Shown piece after piece: positions 35,450 through 45,225 of a DNA stretch of 64,000 bases. This DNA is from Streptomyces sp. DH-12. Lineage in GTDB: Bacteria > Actinomycetota > Actinomycetes > Streptomycetales > Streptomycetaceae. The notes beneath the pieces are model-generated. The model worked only from the letters and a program-made list of their open reading frames with translations, searched no databases and was not told where the DNA came from. Positions within the stretch are counted from its first letter, which is position 1; the number at the start of each line of letters is the position of its first letter. The stretch lies in the NCBI RefSeq assembly GCF_002899455.1, contig NZ_PPFB01000001.1:3512501-3576500 (forward strand). Direction: 5' to 3'. The position numbers were made by a program, and so were the translations under genes.

Positions 35450-35620
35450 TCAGGCGTCGGTCTTGCCGGCCTGGCCGTCCGCCCGGGCGAGGGCCGCGTC
35501 GACGGCGGCGTCCTCCTTGTTCTTGTTGGCGCCGCCCTGCGTCTTCACGATGACGCGGATCACTCCGACGAAGAAGACGGCCATGACGGCCGGGGGCAGG
35601 AGCGCGGAGACGTAGTCCAT
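35450..35620 (-). CDS. Small single-pass membrane protein (56 aa)
   Basis: A 56-residue protein with an N-terminal hydrophobic segment (SALLPPAVMAVFFVGVIRVI, residues 5-24) and a soluble Lys/Asp/Ala-rich tail (KTQGGANKNKEDAAVD). The ATG at 35620 lies six bases after TACTCT (minus strand), consistent with a leaderless mRNA, and the gene has its own strong terminator, so it is a self-standing unit. Function unknown; size and layout are like small membrane modulators. Confidence 0.8.
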   Translation of the reverse strand: MDYVSALLPPAVMAVFFVGVIRVIVKTQGGANKNKEDAAVDAALARADGQAGKTDA

Positions 35621-35646
35621 GCGTCCAGAGTAGCCAGCGGGACGGG

Positions 35647-36228
35647 TCAGCCGGCGGCCAGGTGCCGGCCCGGCGGCGGTGTGGCGGGTTTGCGCCGGGG
35701 GAAGACCTCGCCGGGCGTGGGCACGGGCCGCCGGGTCGGGCGGGGCGTGCCCGGGGCGGGCGTGGGGCCCGGGTTCGGCGCCGGGTGGGGCGTCGAGGGC
35801 CGCTCCTCCGGCTTCTTCTCCTGCCCCACGGAGGCCAGCCCCCCGGGCAGGGCGGTCAGGCGGACCCGCGCGCAGTGCCGCAGCAGGGCGGCCGCGGCGG
35901 GGTTGCCGCGCAGGGCGCGCAGGGCGGCCAGATCGTCGAGCTGGGGCCGGTATCCGGCGCCCAGCGCCTCCTCCAGGAGCGCGAGGTAGCCGGCGGCGGT
36001 GCCGGGGAGGGCGGCGCGGTAACGGCCGAGGTCGGCCACGAGGAAGGCGCGCAGCCGGGCACTCTCGCGCGTCACCTCGTCGAGGGACGCGGCGAGGCGC
36101 AGACAGTCCTGGACGTCGTCGGCCGTGGCCGGGCTGGGGTGCAGGGCGAGGGCGAGGGCACGGCGGAGCACACGCAGCTCCTCCGCACCGAACGCCAGGC
36201 CGCCGCGGGATCCGTAGGGCGTGGGCAT
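35647..36228 (-). CDS. Conserved hypothetical protein, helical with Pro-rich tail
   Basis: A protein of 193 residues: the first about 130 are predicted helical with many Ala, Leu and Arg (EELRVLRRALALALHPS, LRAFLVADLGRYRAALPG), and the last 60 are rich in Pro and Thr (HPAPNPGPTPAPGTPRPT). No membrane segment or known motif is seen. The helical part resembles a conserved Streptomyces family without assigned function. It lies upstream of the small membrane protein gene on the same strand. Confidence 0.75.
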   Translation of the reverse strand: MPTPYGSRGGLAFGAEELRVLRRALALALHPSPATADDVQDCLRLAASLDEVTRESARLRAFLVADLGRYRAALPGTAAGYLALLEEALGAGYRPQLDDLAALRALRGNPAAAALLRHCARVRLTALPGGLASVGQEKKPEERPSTPHPAPNPGPTPAPGTPRPTRRPVPTPGEVFPRRKPATPPPGRHLAAG

Positions 36229-36396
36229 GGTGCGACGATACGCGCTAATCAGACAAATTCGCCCGAAGATCGCATGTGTGGCGCGGTCACCACCCGGGTG
36301 GCCCGCCCGGCCGGGGCACGGGCGGGGCGGCCGGGCGGGACTTCGCGGAGCGCGCCCAGGCGGTCGAGCCGGGGCACGTGCCGCGAACGGCGTGCG

Positions 36397-37194
36397 CTAC
36401 ATGCGGGAGACGTTCCGTTCGTAGACCAGGCGGAGGCCGATCAGGGTCAGCCACGGCTCGTGTTCGTCGATCACCGTGGCCTCCCCCAGCACCATCGGCG
36501 CGAGTCCGCCCGTGGCGATGACGGTGACGTCGTCCGGGTCGTCCGACAGCTCCCGCGCCATGCGGTGGACGACTCCGTCCACCTGGCCGGCGAAGCCGTA
36601 GACGATGCCCGACTGCATCGCCGCGACCGTGTTCTTGCCGATGACCGTGCGGGGCCGGGCCACCTCGATCTTGCGGAGCTGGGCCGCCTTGACGCCGAGC
36701 GCCTCCACCGAGATCTCGATGCCGGGCGCGATGACCCCGCCGACGTACTCCCCGCGCGCGGAGACCGCGTCGAAGGTCGTCGCCGTGCCGAAGTCGACGA
36801 CGATCGCCGGGCCGCCGTACAGCTCGTTGGCGGCGACCGCGTTGATGATGCGGTCGGCGCCGACCTCCTTGGGGTTGTCGAACTGGATCGGCACGCCCGT
36901 CTTCACGCCCGGCTCCACCAGCACCGCGGGCACGTCGCCGTAGTAGCGGCGGGTGACCTCGCGCAGTTCGTGCAGCACGGACGGGACGGTCGCGCAGATG
37001 GCGATGCCGTCGACGCCGTCGCCCAGTTCGTCGCCGAGCAGGGGGTGCATGCCCATCAGGCCCTGCAGGAGCACCGCCAGCTCGTCCGCGGTGCGGCGCG
37101 CGTCCGTGGAGATGCGCCAGTGCTCGACGATCTCGTCGCCGTCGAACAGGCCGAGAACGGTGTGCGTGTTGCCCACGTCGATGGTCAGCAGCAT
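36397..37194 (-). CDS. coaX: Type III pantothenate kinase
   Basis: CoaX phosphorylates pantothenate, the first step of CoA synthesis. The 265-residue protein has the actin-like phosphate loop TIDVGNTHTVLGLF (4-17), the adenosine motif VVDFGTATTFDAV and GGVIAPGI. Type III kinases are not inhibited by CoA and need a monovalent cation. It is the last gene of the five-gene cofactor operon, eight bases after nadC. Confidence 0.95.
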   Translation of the reverse strand: MLLTIDVGNTHTVLGLFDGDEIVEHWRISTDARRTADELAVLLQGLMGMHPLLGDELGDGVDGIAICATVPSVLHELREVTRRYYGDVPAVLVEPGVKTGVPIQFDNPKEVGADRIINAVAANELYGGPAIVVDFGTATTFDAVSARGEYVGGVIAPGIEISVEALGVKAAQLRKIEVARPRTVIGKNTVAAMQSGIVYGFAGQVDGVVHRMARELSDDPDDVTVIATGGLAPMVLGEATVIDEHEPWLTLIGLRLVYERNVSRM

Positions 37195-37202
37195 GGCCGG
37201 TC

Positions 37203-38189
37203 CTACTCCGCAGCGCGCAGGTCGAGGCCGATGTCGAGGATCGGCGAGGAGTGGGTGAGGGCGCCCACGGCGAGGTAGTCGACGCCCGTGTCGGCGTACG
37301 CCTTGGCATGGGCGAGGGTGAGGCGGCCGGAGGCCTCCAGCGCCGCGCGGCCGGCGACGAGGGCCACGGCCTCCTGGCACTCGCCGGGGGTGAAGTTGTC
37401 CAGCAGGATGAGGTCGGCGCCCGCGTCCAGGACCTCGCGGAGCTGGTGCAGGGTGTCGACCTCGACCTCGATCGGGACGTCGGGGAACTGCTCGCGGACG
37501 GCCCGGAACGCCTGCGCGACACCGCCGGCGGCCACCACGTGGTTGTCCTTGACCAGCGCCGCGTCCGACAGGGACATGCGGTGGTTGACGCCGCCGCCGC
37601 AGCGCACGGCGAACTTCTCCAGACTGCGCAGCCCCGGCGTGGTCTTGCGGGTGTCGCGCACCTTCGCCCTGGTGCCCTCCAGCGCGTCCGCCCACGCGCG
37701 CGTGGCCGTCGCGATGCCGGACAGGCGGCACAGCAGGTTGAGGGCGCTGCGCTCGGCGGTGAGGATGTCGCGGGTGCGGGTGGTGACCGACAGGAGCACC
37801 TGTCCGGCCGCCACGCGGTCGCCGTCCTCCACGTGCCGCTCGACCTCGAACTCCTCGGTGCAGACGATCGACATGACCGCCTCGGCGACCCGGAGGCCGG
37901 CCACCGTGCCCGCCTCCCGCGCGGTGAAGTCGGCGGTGGCGACGGCGTCCTCCGGGATGGTCGCGACCGTGGTCACGTCCACGCCGTGCGCCAGGTCCTC
38001 CTGGAGGGCGACGTTGGCGATGTCCTCGACCTCGACGGGGTCGAGCCCCGCGTCGGCCAGGAGCTGGGCGAGCGCGGGGTCGAGCCCGCACTCCAGGTAG
38101 GCGTCCTCCTCGCCGGCGCCGCAGGCGCAGCCGTCGCCGCAGCCGTCGGAGGAGACGAGGGGAAGGTCGGGGGTGGTCACTGCTGTCAC
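37203..38189 (-). CDS. nadC: Nicotinate-nucleotide pyrophosphorylase (carboxylating)
   Basis: NadC converts quinolinate and PRPP to nicotinate mononucleotide in NAD synthesis. The 328-residue protein shows the QPRTase motifs RDTRKTTPGLR, EKFAVRCGGGVNHR, DNHVVAAGG and EVEVDTL. It carries an N-terminal extension of about 40 residues with Cys in GCGDGCACGAGEEDAYLEC, absent from enteric enzymes. The start is either GTG 38189 (GTGA overlap with the nadB stop) or GTG 38180, which has better Shine-Dalgarno spacing (GGAG, about 11 bases). Confidence 0.94.
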   Translation of the reverse strand: MTAVTTPDLPLVSSDGCGDGCACGAGEEDAYLECGLDPALAQLLADAGLDPVEVEDIANVALQEDLAHGVDVTTVATIPEDAVATADFTAREAGTVAGLRVAEAVMSIVCTEEFEVERHVEDGDRVAAGQVLLSVTTRTRDILTAERSALNLLCRLSGIATATRAWADALEGTRAKVRDTRKTTPGLRSLEKFAVRCGGGVNHRMSLSDAALVKDNHVVAAGGVAQAFRAVREQFPDVPIEVEVDTLHQLREVLDAGADLILLDNFTPGECQEAVALVAGRAALEASGRLTLAHAKAYADTGVDYLAVGALTHSSPILDIGLDLRAAE

Positions 38190-39943
38190 TGCTCCTGGGC
38201 CTGGGTGAGGGTCGGGGGGAAGTCTGTGGTGTCGGTGGTGCGCACCGCCAGCGATCGGTCGGGATTCAGCCGTACGACGATGTGGCGGCGCCACGCCGTG
38301 TCGTCGCGCTCGGGACGGTCCTCGCGCCAGTGGCAGCCGCGGGTCTCCTCGCGCCGCCGGGCGGCGGCCACCAGGACGCGGGCGACGCACAGCAGGTTGG
38401 TGGCCTCCCAGGTGTCGACGCCCGGCTCGGCGGTCTTGCCGTTCTCGTCGAGGGCGTCGCGCGCGTCGGCGTGCAGCCGGTGCAGGCGGTCGGCGGCCTC
38501 GGCCAGGGACGCCTCGGAGCGCAGGACGCCCGCGCCGCGGGTCATGATCCGCTGGATGGCGAGGCGGGCCTCCGGCGGGAGCAGCGGGTGGGCGGGGCGC
38601 TCCGCCGTGGGCAGCGGCTGCGGCACGCGCGCGCGGAGGCCGGTGCGGGCGATGTCGGCGGCGATGCGCTCGGCGTAGACGAGGCCTTCGAGGAGCGAGT
38701 TGGACGCGAGCCGGTTGGCGCCGTGCACGCCGGTGCAGGCGACCTCACCGCACGCGTACAGGCCGGGCACGGTGGTGCGGCCGTGGGAGTCGGTGCGGAC
38801 GCCGCCGGAGGCGTAGTGGGCGGCCGGGGCGACGGGCACGAGCCCGGTGACCGGGTCGATGCCGTGGGCGCGGCAGGCGGCCAGGATGGTCGGGAAGCGG
38901 CGCTCCCACATCTCGGCGCCGAAGTGGCGGGCGTCGAGGTACATGTGCTCGGCGTCCTGCTCCCGCATGCGGCGCATGATGCCCTTGGCGACGATGTCCC
39001 GGGGCGCCAGCTCGGCCAGTTCGTGCTGCCCGAGCATGAAGCGCACGCCGTCGCCGTCCACCAGGTGGGCGCCCTCGCCGCGCACCGCCTCGGAGACCAG
39101 CGGCTGCTGGCCCTCCGCGTCCGGACCGAGGAACAGCACCGTGGGGTGGAACTGGACGAACTCCAGGTCGCTCACCTCGGCGCCCGCGCGCAGCGCGAGG
39201 GCGACCCCGTCGCCGGTGGAGACGGCCGGATTGGTGGTCGCGGAGAACACCTGGCCCATGCCGCCGGTGGCGAGCACCACGGCGGGCGCGTGCACCGCGC
39301 CGACGCCGTCGTGCTGGCCCTCTCCCATGACGTGCAGGGTGACGCCGGCGGTGCGGCCCTCGGCGTCGGTGAGCAGGTCCAGCACGAGCGCGTTCTCGAT
39401 GATGCGCATGCCCGCCCGTCGCCCGCCACCACCCTCGGCCGAGAGCGCTTCGCGCTCGCCCCTCCCGCTCGCGCGGACCGCCTCGACCAGGGCGCGGGAG
39501 ATCTCCGCGCCGGTGGCGTCGCCGCCCGCGTGGGCGATGCGGCGGCGGTGGTGACCGCCCTCGCGGGTGAGTTCCAGGCCCCCGTCGGTGGACTCGTCGA
39601 ACTGCGCGCCGGTCGCGATGAGCCGCCGTACGGCGTCGGGGCCCTCGGTGACCAGGATGCGCACCGCCTCCTCGTCGCACAGTCCGGCGCCGGCGACCAG
39701 GGTGTCGTCCAGGTGCTGCTCGGGGGTGTCGCCCTCGCCGAGCGCCGCGGCGATGCCGCCCTGCGCCCAGCGGGTCGAGCCGTCGTCGAGGCGCGCCTTG
39801 GTGACGACCACGGTCGTCAGACCGGCGGCCTCGCAGCGGAGGGCGGCGGTGAGACCGGCGACGCCGGAGCCGACGACCACCACGTCCGCGTCGATGGACC
39901 AGCCGGGGGCGGGCGCGTGCAGTCTTATGCCTGTGCTGGTCAC
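38186..39943 (-). CDS. nadB: L-aspartate oxidase
   Basis: NadB oxidises aspartate to iminoaspartate, the first step of quinolinate synthesis. The 585-residue flavoprotein has the dinucleotide motif [21 protein letters not shown] (about 21-41), the conserved [17 protein letters not shown] and the active-site region [31 protein letters not shown]. It overlaps panC upstream by four bases and nadC downstream by about four. No nadA (quinolinate synthase) is in this operon, so that step is encoded elsewhere. Confidence 0.95.
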   Translation of the reverse strand: MTSTGIRLHAPAPGWSIDADVVVVGSGVAGLTAALRCEAAGLTTVVVTKARLDDGSTRWAQGGIAAALGEGDTPEQHLDDTLVAGAGLCDEEAVRILVTEGPDAVRRLIATGAQFDESTDGGLELTREGGHHRRRIAHAGGDATGAEISRALVEAVRASGRGEREALSAEGGGGRRAGMRIIENALVLDLLTDAEGRTAGVTLHVMGEGQHDGVGAVHAPAVVLATGGMGQVFSATTNPAVSTGDGVALALRAGAEVSDLEFVQFHPTVLFLGPDAEGQQPLVSEAVRGEGAHLVDGDGVRFMLGQHELAELAPRDIVAKGIMRRMREQDAEHMYLDARHFGAEMWERRFPTILAACRAHGIDPVTGLVPVAPAAHYASGGVRTDSHGRTTVPGLYACGEVACTGVHGANRLASNSLLEGLVYAERIAADIARTGLRARVPQPLPTAERPAHPLLPPEARLAIQRIMTRGAGVLRSEASLAEAADRLHRLHADARDALDENGKTAEPGVDTWEATNLLCVARVLVAAARRREETRGCHWREDRPERDDTAWRRHIVVRLNPDRSLAVRTTDTTDFPPTLTQAQEQ

Positions 39944-40938
39944 GAGGCGTCTCCGAACGTTCCGAACGTCAGGGGGATGTTGTCGATCAGCCGGGTGGCG
40001 CCCACGCGCGCGGCGACCGCGAGGACGGCCTCACCGGTGAAGTCGTCGCCGATCTCGGTGAAGTCCGACGGGTCCACCAGGGCCAGGTAGCCGAGCTGGA
40101 GCGGCGGGTCGAGGCGGGCGGCCTCGTCCAGCACCAGGCGGGCGGCGGCGCGGACCGCGGCGGGACCGCCGGCGGTCGTGGCGACGGCGTGCGCGTCGGC
40201 CGCGGCGCGGGACTCGCCGATCGCGCTGAGCGCCTCGGCACGCGCGCGGGAGGCGGGCACCTCGCGGGCGCGGGCGCGCAGCGCCTCCTGCGCGGCGTGC
40301 CGGTCGCGGCCCGCGAACAGGGCCCGCGACAGGGCGAGCGCGGTGCGCCGCTCGGCGGGCGACAGGTAACGGTTGCGGCTGGACAGGGCGAGCCCGTCCT
40401 CCTCGCGGACGGTGGGCACGCCGACGATCTCCACCCCGAAGTTCAGGTCGCGCACCATGCGCCGGATCAGGGCGAGCTGCTGGGCGTCCTTCTGCCCGTA
40501 GAGGGCGACGTCGGGCCGGGTGAGGTGCAGCAGCTTCGCCACGACGGTGAGCATGCCGTCGAAGTGCCCGGGGCGGGCGGCGCCCTCCAGCCGCTCGCCC
40601 ATGGGCCCGGCGCTGATCCGGACCTGGGGTTCGCCGCCCGGGTAGACCTCGTCCACGGACGGGGCGAACACGGCGTCCGCGCCGGACCGTCCGGCCAGCT
40701 CGACGTCGGCGTCCAGGGTGCGCGGGTAGCGGTCCAGGTCCTCGCCCGCGCCGAACTGCAGCGGGTTGACGAAGACGGTGACGACGACCTCGCCCTCGGG
40801 CCCGGCGATCGTCCGGGCGGTGCGGATCAGCGTGGCGTGGCCCTCGTGCAGCGCGCCCATGGTCATCACCACGGCACGGCGGCCGGTACGCGCGCGGTCG
40901 TGCAGGTCGGCGGCGGTGCGCAGCAGGGTGGCGGTCAT
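39940..40938 (-). CDS. panC: Pantothenate synthetase
   Basis: PanC joins pantoate and beta-alanine with ATP. The 332-residue protein has the HIGH-like HEGH (31-34, in [14 protein letters not shown]), the ATP loop [15 protein letters not shown] and a KMSKS-like [11 protein letters not shown]. It is slightly longer than E. coli PanC (283) owing to a C-terminal extension, as in many actinobacteria. The ATG at 40938 begins [12 protein letters not shown]. Fourth-base overlaps link it to nadB. Confidence 0.95.
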   Translation of the reverse strand: MTATLLRTAADLHDRARTGRRAVVMTMGALHEGHATLIRTARTIAGPEGEVVVTVFVNPLQFGAGEDLDRYPRTLDADVELAGRSGADAVFAPSVDEVYPGGEPQVRISAGPMGERLEGAARPGHFDGMLTVVAKLLHLTRPDVALYGQKDAQQLALIRRMVRDLNFGVEIVGVPTVREEDGLALSSRNRYLSPAERRTALALSRALFAGRDRHAAQEALRARAREVPASRARAEALSAIGESRAAADAHAVATTAGGPAAVRAAARLVLDEAARLDPPLQLGYLALVDPSDFTEIGDDFTGEAVLAVAARVGATRLIDNIPLTFGTFGDAS

Positions 40939-41011
40939 CGGGCGGCTCCGTTCCGGGACGCGCGCGTGGGCGTACGGGTGGGGTGGGCGTGAGGGGCGGG
41001 GACGGTGCCGC

Positions 41012-41959
41012 TCATGGGGTGTCACCCGGGGCGCTTCCGGTGCCGCCGGTCCCGTCGCCCGGGTCGGCGAGCACTCCGAGGAGGGGTTCGGCGAGCTCCG
41101 GCTTCAACAGTCCGTGGGCGAGGGCGCGGTCGGCGGTGGCGCGGGCCATGGCCAGGTACCCGGCGACGGTCCCGGGGGCGTGCTCGCGCAGCTCGGCGAC
41201 GTGCGCGGCGACCGTGCCGGCGTCGCCGCGGGCGACCGGTCCGGTGAGGGCGGCGTCGCCGGAGCGCAGGGCGTTGTCCAGGGCGGCGCCGAGCAGCGGG
41301 CCGAGCATCCGGTCGGGGGCGCCGACGCCCGCGGTGCGCAGCAGTTCCAGGGACTGGGCGACCAGGGTGACCAGGTGGTTGGCGCCCAGGGCGAGGGCGG
41401 CGTGGTAGAGCGGGCGCTTCTCCTCGGCGATCCACTCGGGCTCGCCGCCCATCTCGATGACCAGGGCTTCGGCGGCCAGCCGCAGTTCCTCGGGCGCGGT
41501 GACGCCGAAGGAACAGCCGGCGAGCCGCTGCACGTCCACGGGGGTGCCGGTGAACGTCATCGCCGGGTGCAGGGCCAGCGGCAGCGCGCCCGCGCGCAGG
41601 GCGGGGTCGAGGACCTGCGCGCCGTAGCGGCCGGAGGTGTGCACGAGGAGCTGCCCGGGGCGCACGGCGCCGGTGTCGGCGAGTCCCGCGACCAGCTCGG
41701 GCAGGGCGTCGTCGGGGACGGTCAGCAGCACCAGCTCGGACCGCTGGAGCACCTCGGCGGGCGGCACCACCGGCACGTCCGGCAGCATCTGCTCGGCCCG
41801 CCTCCGGGACGCGTCGGAGACGGCGGAGACGGCCACCGGGCGGTGCCCGGCCAGCTGGAGGGACGCGGCCAGGGCGGGGCCCACGCGTCCGGCGCCTACG
41901 ACGCCGACGGTGAGCCGTGCGGGGCGGTCCCGGGGATCGGGCTGTGGGGTTGTGTTCAC
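41012..41959 (-). CDS. Rossmann-like and DUF2520 domain protein (reductase-like)
   Basis: A 315-residue protein starting with GTG has an N-terminal NAD(P)-binding motif [21 protein letters not shown] (17-37) and a C-terminal helical DUF2520 domain ([20 protein letters not shown]). The fold is that of 6-phosphogluconate or ketopantoate reductase relatives. As first gene of the operon with panC and coaX it may reduce ketopantoate to pantoate, though this is inference. The gap to panC is 73 bases. Confidence 0.85.
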   Translation of the reverse strand: MNTTPQPDPRDRPARLTVGVVGAGRVGPALAASLQLAGHRPVAVSAVSDASRRRAEQMLPDVPVVPPAEVLQRSELVLLTVPDDALPELVAGLADTGAVRPGQLLVHTSGRYGAQVLDPALRAGALPLALHPAMTFTGTPVDVQRLAGCSFGVTAPEELRLAAEALVIEMGGEPEWIAEEKRPLYHAALALGANHLVTLVAQSLELLRTAGVGAPDRMLGPLLGAALDNALRSGDAALTGPVARGDAGTVAAHVAELREHAPGTVAGYLAMARATADRALAHGLLKPELAEPLLGVLADPGDGTGGTGSAPGDTP

Positions 41960-42141
41960 GCGACGGCGGCCTTCCCGTTCCAGTCCGCTCGGGGTACCGG
42001 ACGATTTCTCGTCATGTTAACGCGATCGGTTCCGGCGGCCACCGGTCGTCCACAGGCTGTGGGTCCCCGCGGACGCGCCCGCCCCGGCACGCTCGCGAAA
42101 CCGGGGTGACCGCGCGGAGGCGGTGCGGGATGATCGCGGGC

Positions 42142-43351
42142 ATGACGGACACGGCGGACGGCACGAGCGGCACCACGACGGATCACGACGGCACGGAACC
42201 CGAGACGGAGGAGACCGCCGCGCCCACACCGCGTGAACGGCGCATCGCGGCCTGGCGGAACGCCCCGCGCGTGCTGGCGCGCCTCGGCTTCCTCGCCCCG
42301 CTGCGGGAGCGCCTGGCACTGCTGGAGGCCGCGGGCGACGTCCACGACCTCGGCGAGACCGCGGACGTCTACGGCAACGGCGTCGTGGAGGCCCTGGAGC
42401 GGCGCGTGGCCGGGCTGCTCGGCACGGAGGCCGCCGCCTTCTTCCCGACCGGCACGATGGCGCAGCAGGTGGCCCTGCGCTGCTGGGCCGGCCGCACCGG
42501 CGACCCGGCGGTCGCGCTGCATCCGCTGAGCCACCCGGAGGTGCACGAACGGAACGCGTTCAGCCAGGTCAGCGGGTTGCGTCCGGTGCGGTTCGCGGAC
42601 GAGCCGCGACTGCCCACCGCGGAGGAGGTCCGCGCCTTCGAGGAGCCCTTCGGCGCGCTGATGCTCGAGCTGCCGCTCCGGGACGCCGGGTTCGTGCTGC
42701 CCACGTGGGACGAGCTGACCGAGGTGGTGGACGCCGCACGGGAACGCGACGCGGTCGTGCACTTCGACGGGGCCCGGCTGTGGGAGTGCACGGAGCACTT
42801 CGGCAGGCCGCTGGAGGAGATCGCGGGCCTCGCCGACAGCGTCTACGTGTCCTTCTACAAGTCCCTCGACGCCTTCGGCGGCGCGGCCCTCGCCGGGCCC
42901 GCCTCCCTGATCGAGGAGGCCAGGACCTGGCGGCACCGGTACGGGGGCGCGGTGTTCCAGCAGTTCCCCACCGCGCTGTCCGCGCTGATCGGCCTGGACC
43001 GCGAGCTGCCCCGGCTGCCGGAGTACGTCCGCCACGCGCGCGTGGTGGCCGCCGCCCTGCGCGAGGGACTGGAGGCGGGGGGGGCTGCCCTGGTTCCGCG
43101 TGCACCCCGAGGTGCCGCACACCCACGACTTCCAGGTCTGGCTGCCGTACGAGGCGGAGTTCGCGGCGGAGACGGCGATCCGGGCCGGTGAGGAGACCGG
43201 CGCCATGCTGTTCGCGAACCACTGGGGCCCGAAGGGGCCCGGCCTGACCGCCACCGAGGTCTACGTGCGCGCCGCGGCCCTGGAGTGGACGGCCGGCGAC
43301 GTCCGCACGGCGGCGGCCGACTTCGCCCGCCGCCTGACCGACGGCGCGTAG
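42142..43351 (+). pseudogene. Threonine-aldolase-family PLP enzyme, frameshifted
   Basis: The first 310 codons encode a beta-eliminating-lyase-type protein with DVYGNGVVEALERRVAGLLG, the PLP-binding Asp-x-Ala in VHFDGARLWE and Lys in SFYKSLDAFGG. At 43077-43084 a run of eight Gs shifts the frame; one base fewer would give EAGGLPWFRVHPEVPH and continue to the stop at 43351 (about 402 residues), a normal length. The downstream frame (from 43085) matches the family C-terminus. It is either a real single-base insertion or a homopolymer sequencing error. The ATG at 42142 is chosen; another lies at 42130. Confidence 0.85.
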
Positions 43352-43448
43352 CCCTCACCGCCCGGCGGCCCGCCCCGGCGGCCCGCCCCGGTCGACGACG
43401 GCCGCCCGTCGGGGACCGGGTGTCGGTGGCCGGGTGCACCATGTGGGC

Positions 43449-44555
43449 ATGGGCGTGCACATCGACATCACCGGGCTGCGGCCGGAGCGGATCGCCGTCG
43501 TGATCTCCCCGCTGGCCGAGCTGGGCATGGCGCTGCACACGCTGTCCGAGCCGGCCCACCACCCCGGTCTCCAGGCGTGGGTCACGGGGGTGACCGCGCG
43601 GCTGGACCCGCATCTCGCGGACCGCATGTGCGAGGCGGACTTCCTGTGGCGCACGACGTTCTCCGACCTGTTCCTGGCCTGCGCGGGGGTGCCGGGCCGC
43701 ACGGCGCTGCCCGGCGGCACGCTCGCCGAGGAGCTGGACCTGCTGGACAAGCTGTCGGACGAGCAGTTCGTGGCCGCCGCCCTGGAGTTCACCTGCGCGC
43801 TCCCCTACGACGTGCCGGGACGCGGACCGCTCACCGACGAGGGGCTGCGCCGCCGCGCACTCGAGCTGGCCGCCGCGCGGGGACCGCGACAGATGCTGTT
43901 CACCGAGCGGTTGCTGACCGATCCGCCGCTCACCAGGGCGTGGCTGCGGCAGTTCCTCCAGGACTGCGACGAGGCGTTCTTCGCCGAGACGTGGTCCCGG
44001 CTGCGGCACCAGCTCGCCGCGGACGCCCGCCTCAAGACGGACCTGCTACGCCGCAAGGGCCTGGGCGAGGCGCTGACGTCGGTGTCCTCCGCCGTGACGC
44101 TGGACGAGGCGGCGGGCCGGATCAGCGTCGACAAGCTGGGCGACGGCCGCACCACCACCGGTGACGGCGGGCTGCTGCTGATCCCCACCAGCCTCGGCCG
44201 GCCGCACCTGATGGTGCTGCACCGGCACGGCTGGCAGCCCGTGCTGCACTATCCGGTCGGCTCCCCTGCGTGGGCCGCCCCTCCGACGGTCGAGCAGCTC
44301 GCCCTCCGGATGACCGCGCTGTCCCACCCGGTGCGGATGCGCATGTGCCGCCATCTGGCCCGCAGCGCGTACACCACCGGCGAGCTGGCGCAGGTGCACG
44401 GCATGACCGCGCCGGAGATATCCCGGCACCTGGGCGTGCTGAAGAAGGCGGGCCTGATCACCACCCACCGCCGTGGCCGCTACGTCCTGCACCAGCTCGA
44501 CGTGACGGTGGTGGCCCGCCTCGGCAGCGACTTCCTGGAGGGCATCCTCCGCTGA
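43449..44555 (+). CDS. DUF5937/ArsR-type transcriptional regulator
   Basis: A 368-residue protein with an N-terminal DUF5937-type domain of about 260 residues and a C-terminal ArsR-like winged helix (MTALSHPVRMRMCRHLARSA, then MTAPEISRHLGVLKKAGLIT). The large N-terminal part probably binds a ligand or partner; its function is not known. It converges on the TmrB-like gene with a 20-base gap. The ATG at 43449 is favoured; an in-frame ATG lies at 43434. Confidence 0.82.
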   Translation: MGVHIDITGLRPERIAVVISPLAELGMALHTLSEPAHHPGLQAWVTGVTARLDPHLADRMCEADFLWRTTFSDLFLACAGVPGRTALPGGTLAEELDLLDKLSDEQFVAAALEFTCALPYDVPGRGPLTDEGLRRRALELAAARGPRQMLFTERLLTDPPLTRAWLRQFLQDCDEAFFAETWSRLRHQLAADARLKTDLLRRKGLGEALTSVSSAVTLDEAAGRISVDKLGDGRTTTGDGGLLLIPTSLGRPHLMVLHRHGWQPVLHYPVGSPAWAAPPTVEQLALRMTALSHPVRMRMCRHLARSAYTTGELAQVHGMTAPEISRHLGVLKKAGLITTHRRGRYVLHQLDVTVVARLGSDFLEGILR

Positions 44556-44575
44556 GCCCGCGGCAGCCCCGCCGT

Positions 44576-45193
44576 TCAGTCGAGACGGATGTGGCGCAGC
44601 CCCACGCCCGCCTGGCGGAGCCGGGTGCGCAGGCGGCCCTCGTGGTTGGGGCGCAGACGGAGGCCGGCCAGGACGGCGATGCGGTCGGCCGTCTTCGGCA
44701 CGGTGCTGTGGTCGGTCCACAGGTGCTCGGCGAACTCCGGCTCGGCGAGCCGCTCCAGGCAGTGGTCGAGCCGCTCGACCGCCCAGCTCTCCCGTCGCAG
44801 GGTTCCGGTGCGCAGCAGCTGCCCCGGGCCGCGTTCCCGCAGCCGCCGCAGCACCGTCTCCCGCTCGGCGAGCAGCGTGAAGTGCCGCACGTCGTGGCCC
44901 AGTTCGCGCAGCCGGCCCACGGTCTCGGCGAAGTGGCCGGGGTCGGTGACGGTCATCGGCGCGATCACCACGCCCTCGCGCCGGGTGAGGGTGAGGTCGA
45001 GGACCTCCACGACGCCCTGCCGCCAGGCCTTCAAGTCCTGGAAGTCACCGCGCAGTTCACGCGGCAGCATGCGGTGGAGGCCGAAGCCGGGCTGCTCGGG
45101 GTCGCAGACGACGCTGCCCGCCAGGCGGCGCCGTATCTCGTGTGCGGTCTGTGTCTTGCCGCCCCCGAAAGGGCCGTTGATCCACAGGAGCAT
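44576..45193 (-). CDS. TmrB-like P-loop ATPase (possible tunicamycin resistance)
   Basis: The 205-residue protein closely resembles Bacillus TmrB from start to end: LLWINGPFGGGKTQTAHEIRRR (P-loop 7-14), VCDPEQPGFGLHRMLP, VIAPMTVTDPGHF, HFTLLAERETVLRRL and the C-terminal LRHIRL. TmrB gives tunicamycin resistance, apparently by binding the drug with ATP at the membrane. In streptomycetes such proteins are widespread. Position 32 bases after the NarL-type regulator suggests one operon with that two-component system. Confidence 0.85.
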   Translation of the reverse strand: MLLWINGPFGGGKTQTAHEIRRRLAGSVVCDPEQPGFGLHRMLPRELRGDFQDLKAWRQGVVEVLDLTLTRREGVVIAPMTVTDPGHFAETVGRLRELGHDVRHFTLLAERETVLRRLRERGPGQLLRTGTLRRESWAVERLDHCLERLAEPEFAEHLWTDHSTVPKTADRIAVLAGLRLRPNHEGRLRTRLRQAGVGLRHIRLD

Positions 45194-45225
45194 GCGCGCA
45201 CCCTACCGGCGGCCGGGGGCGCCGC

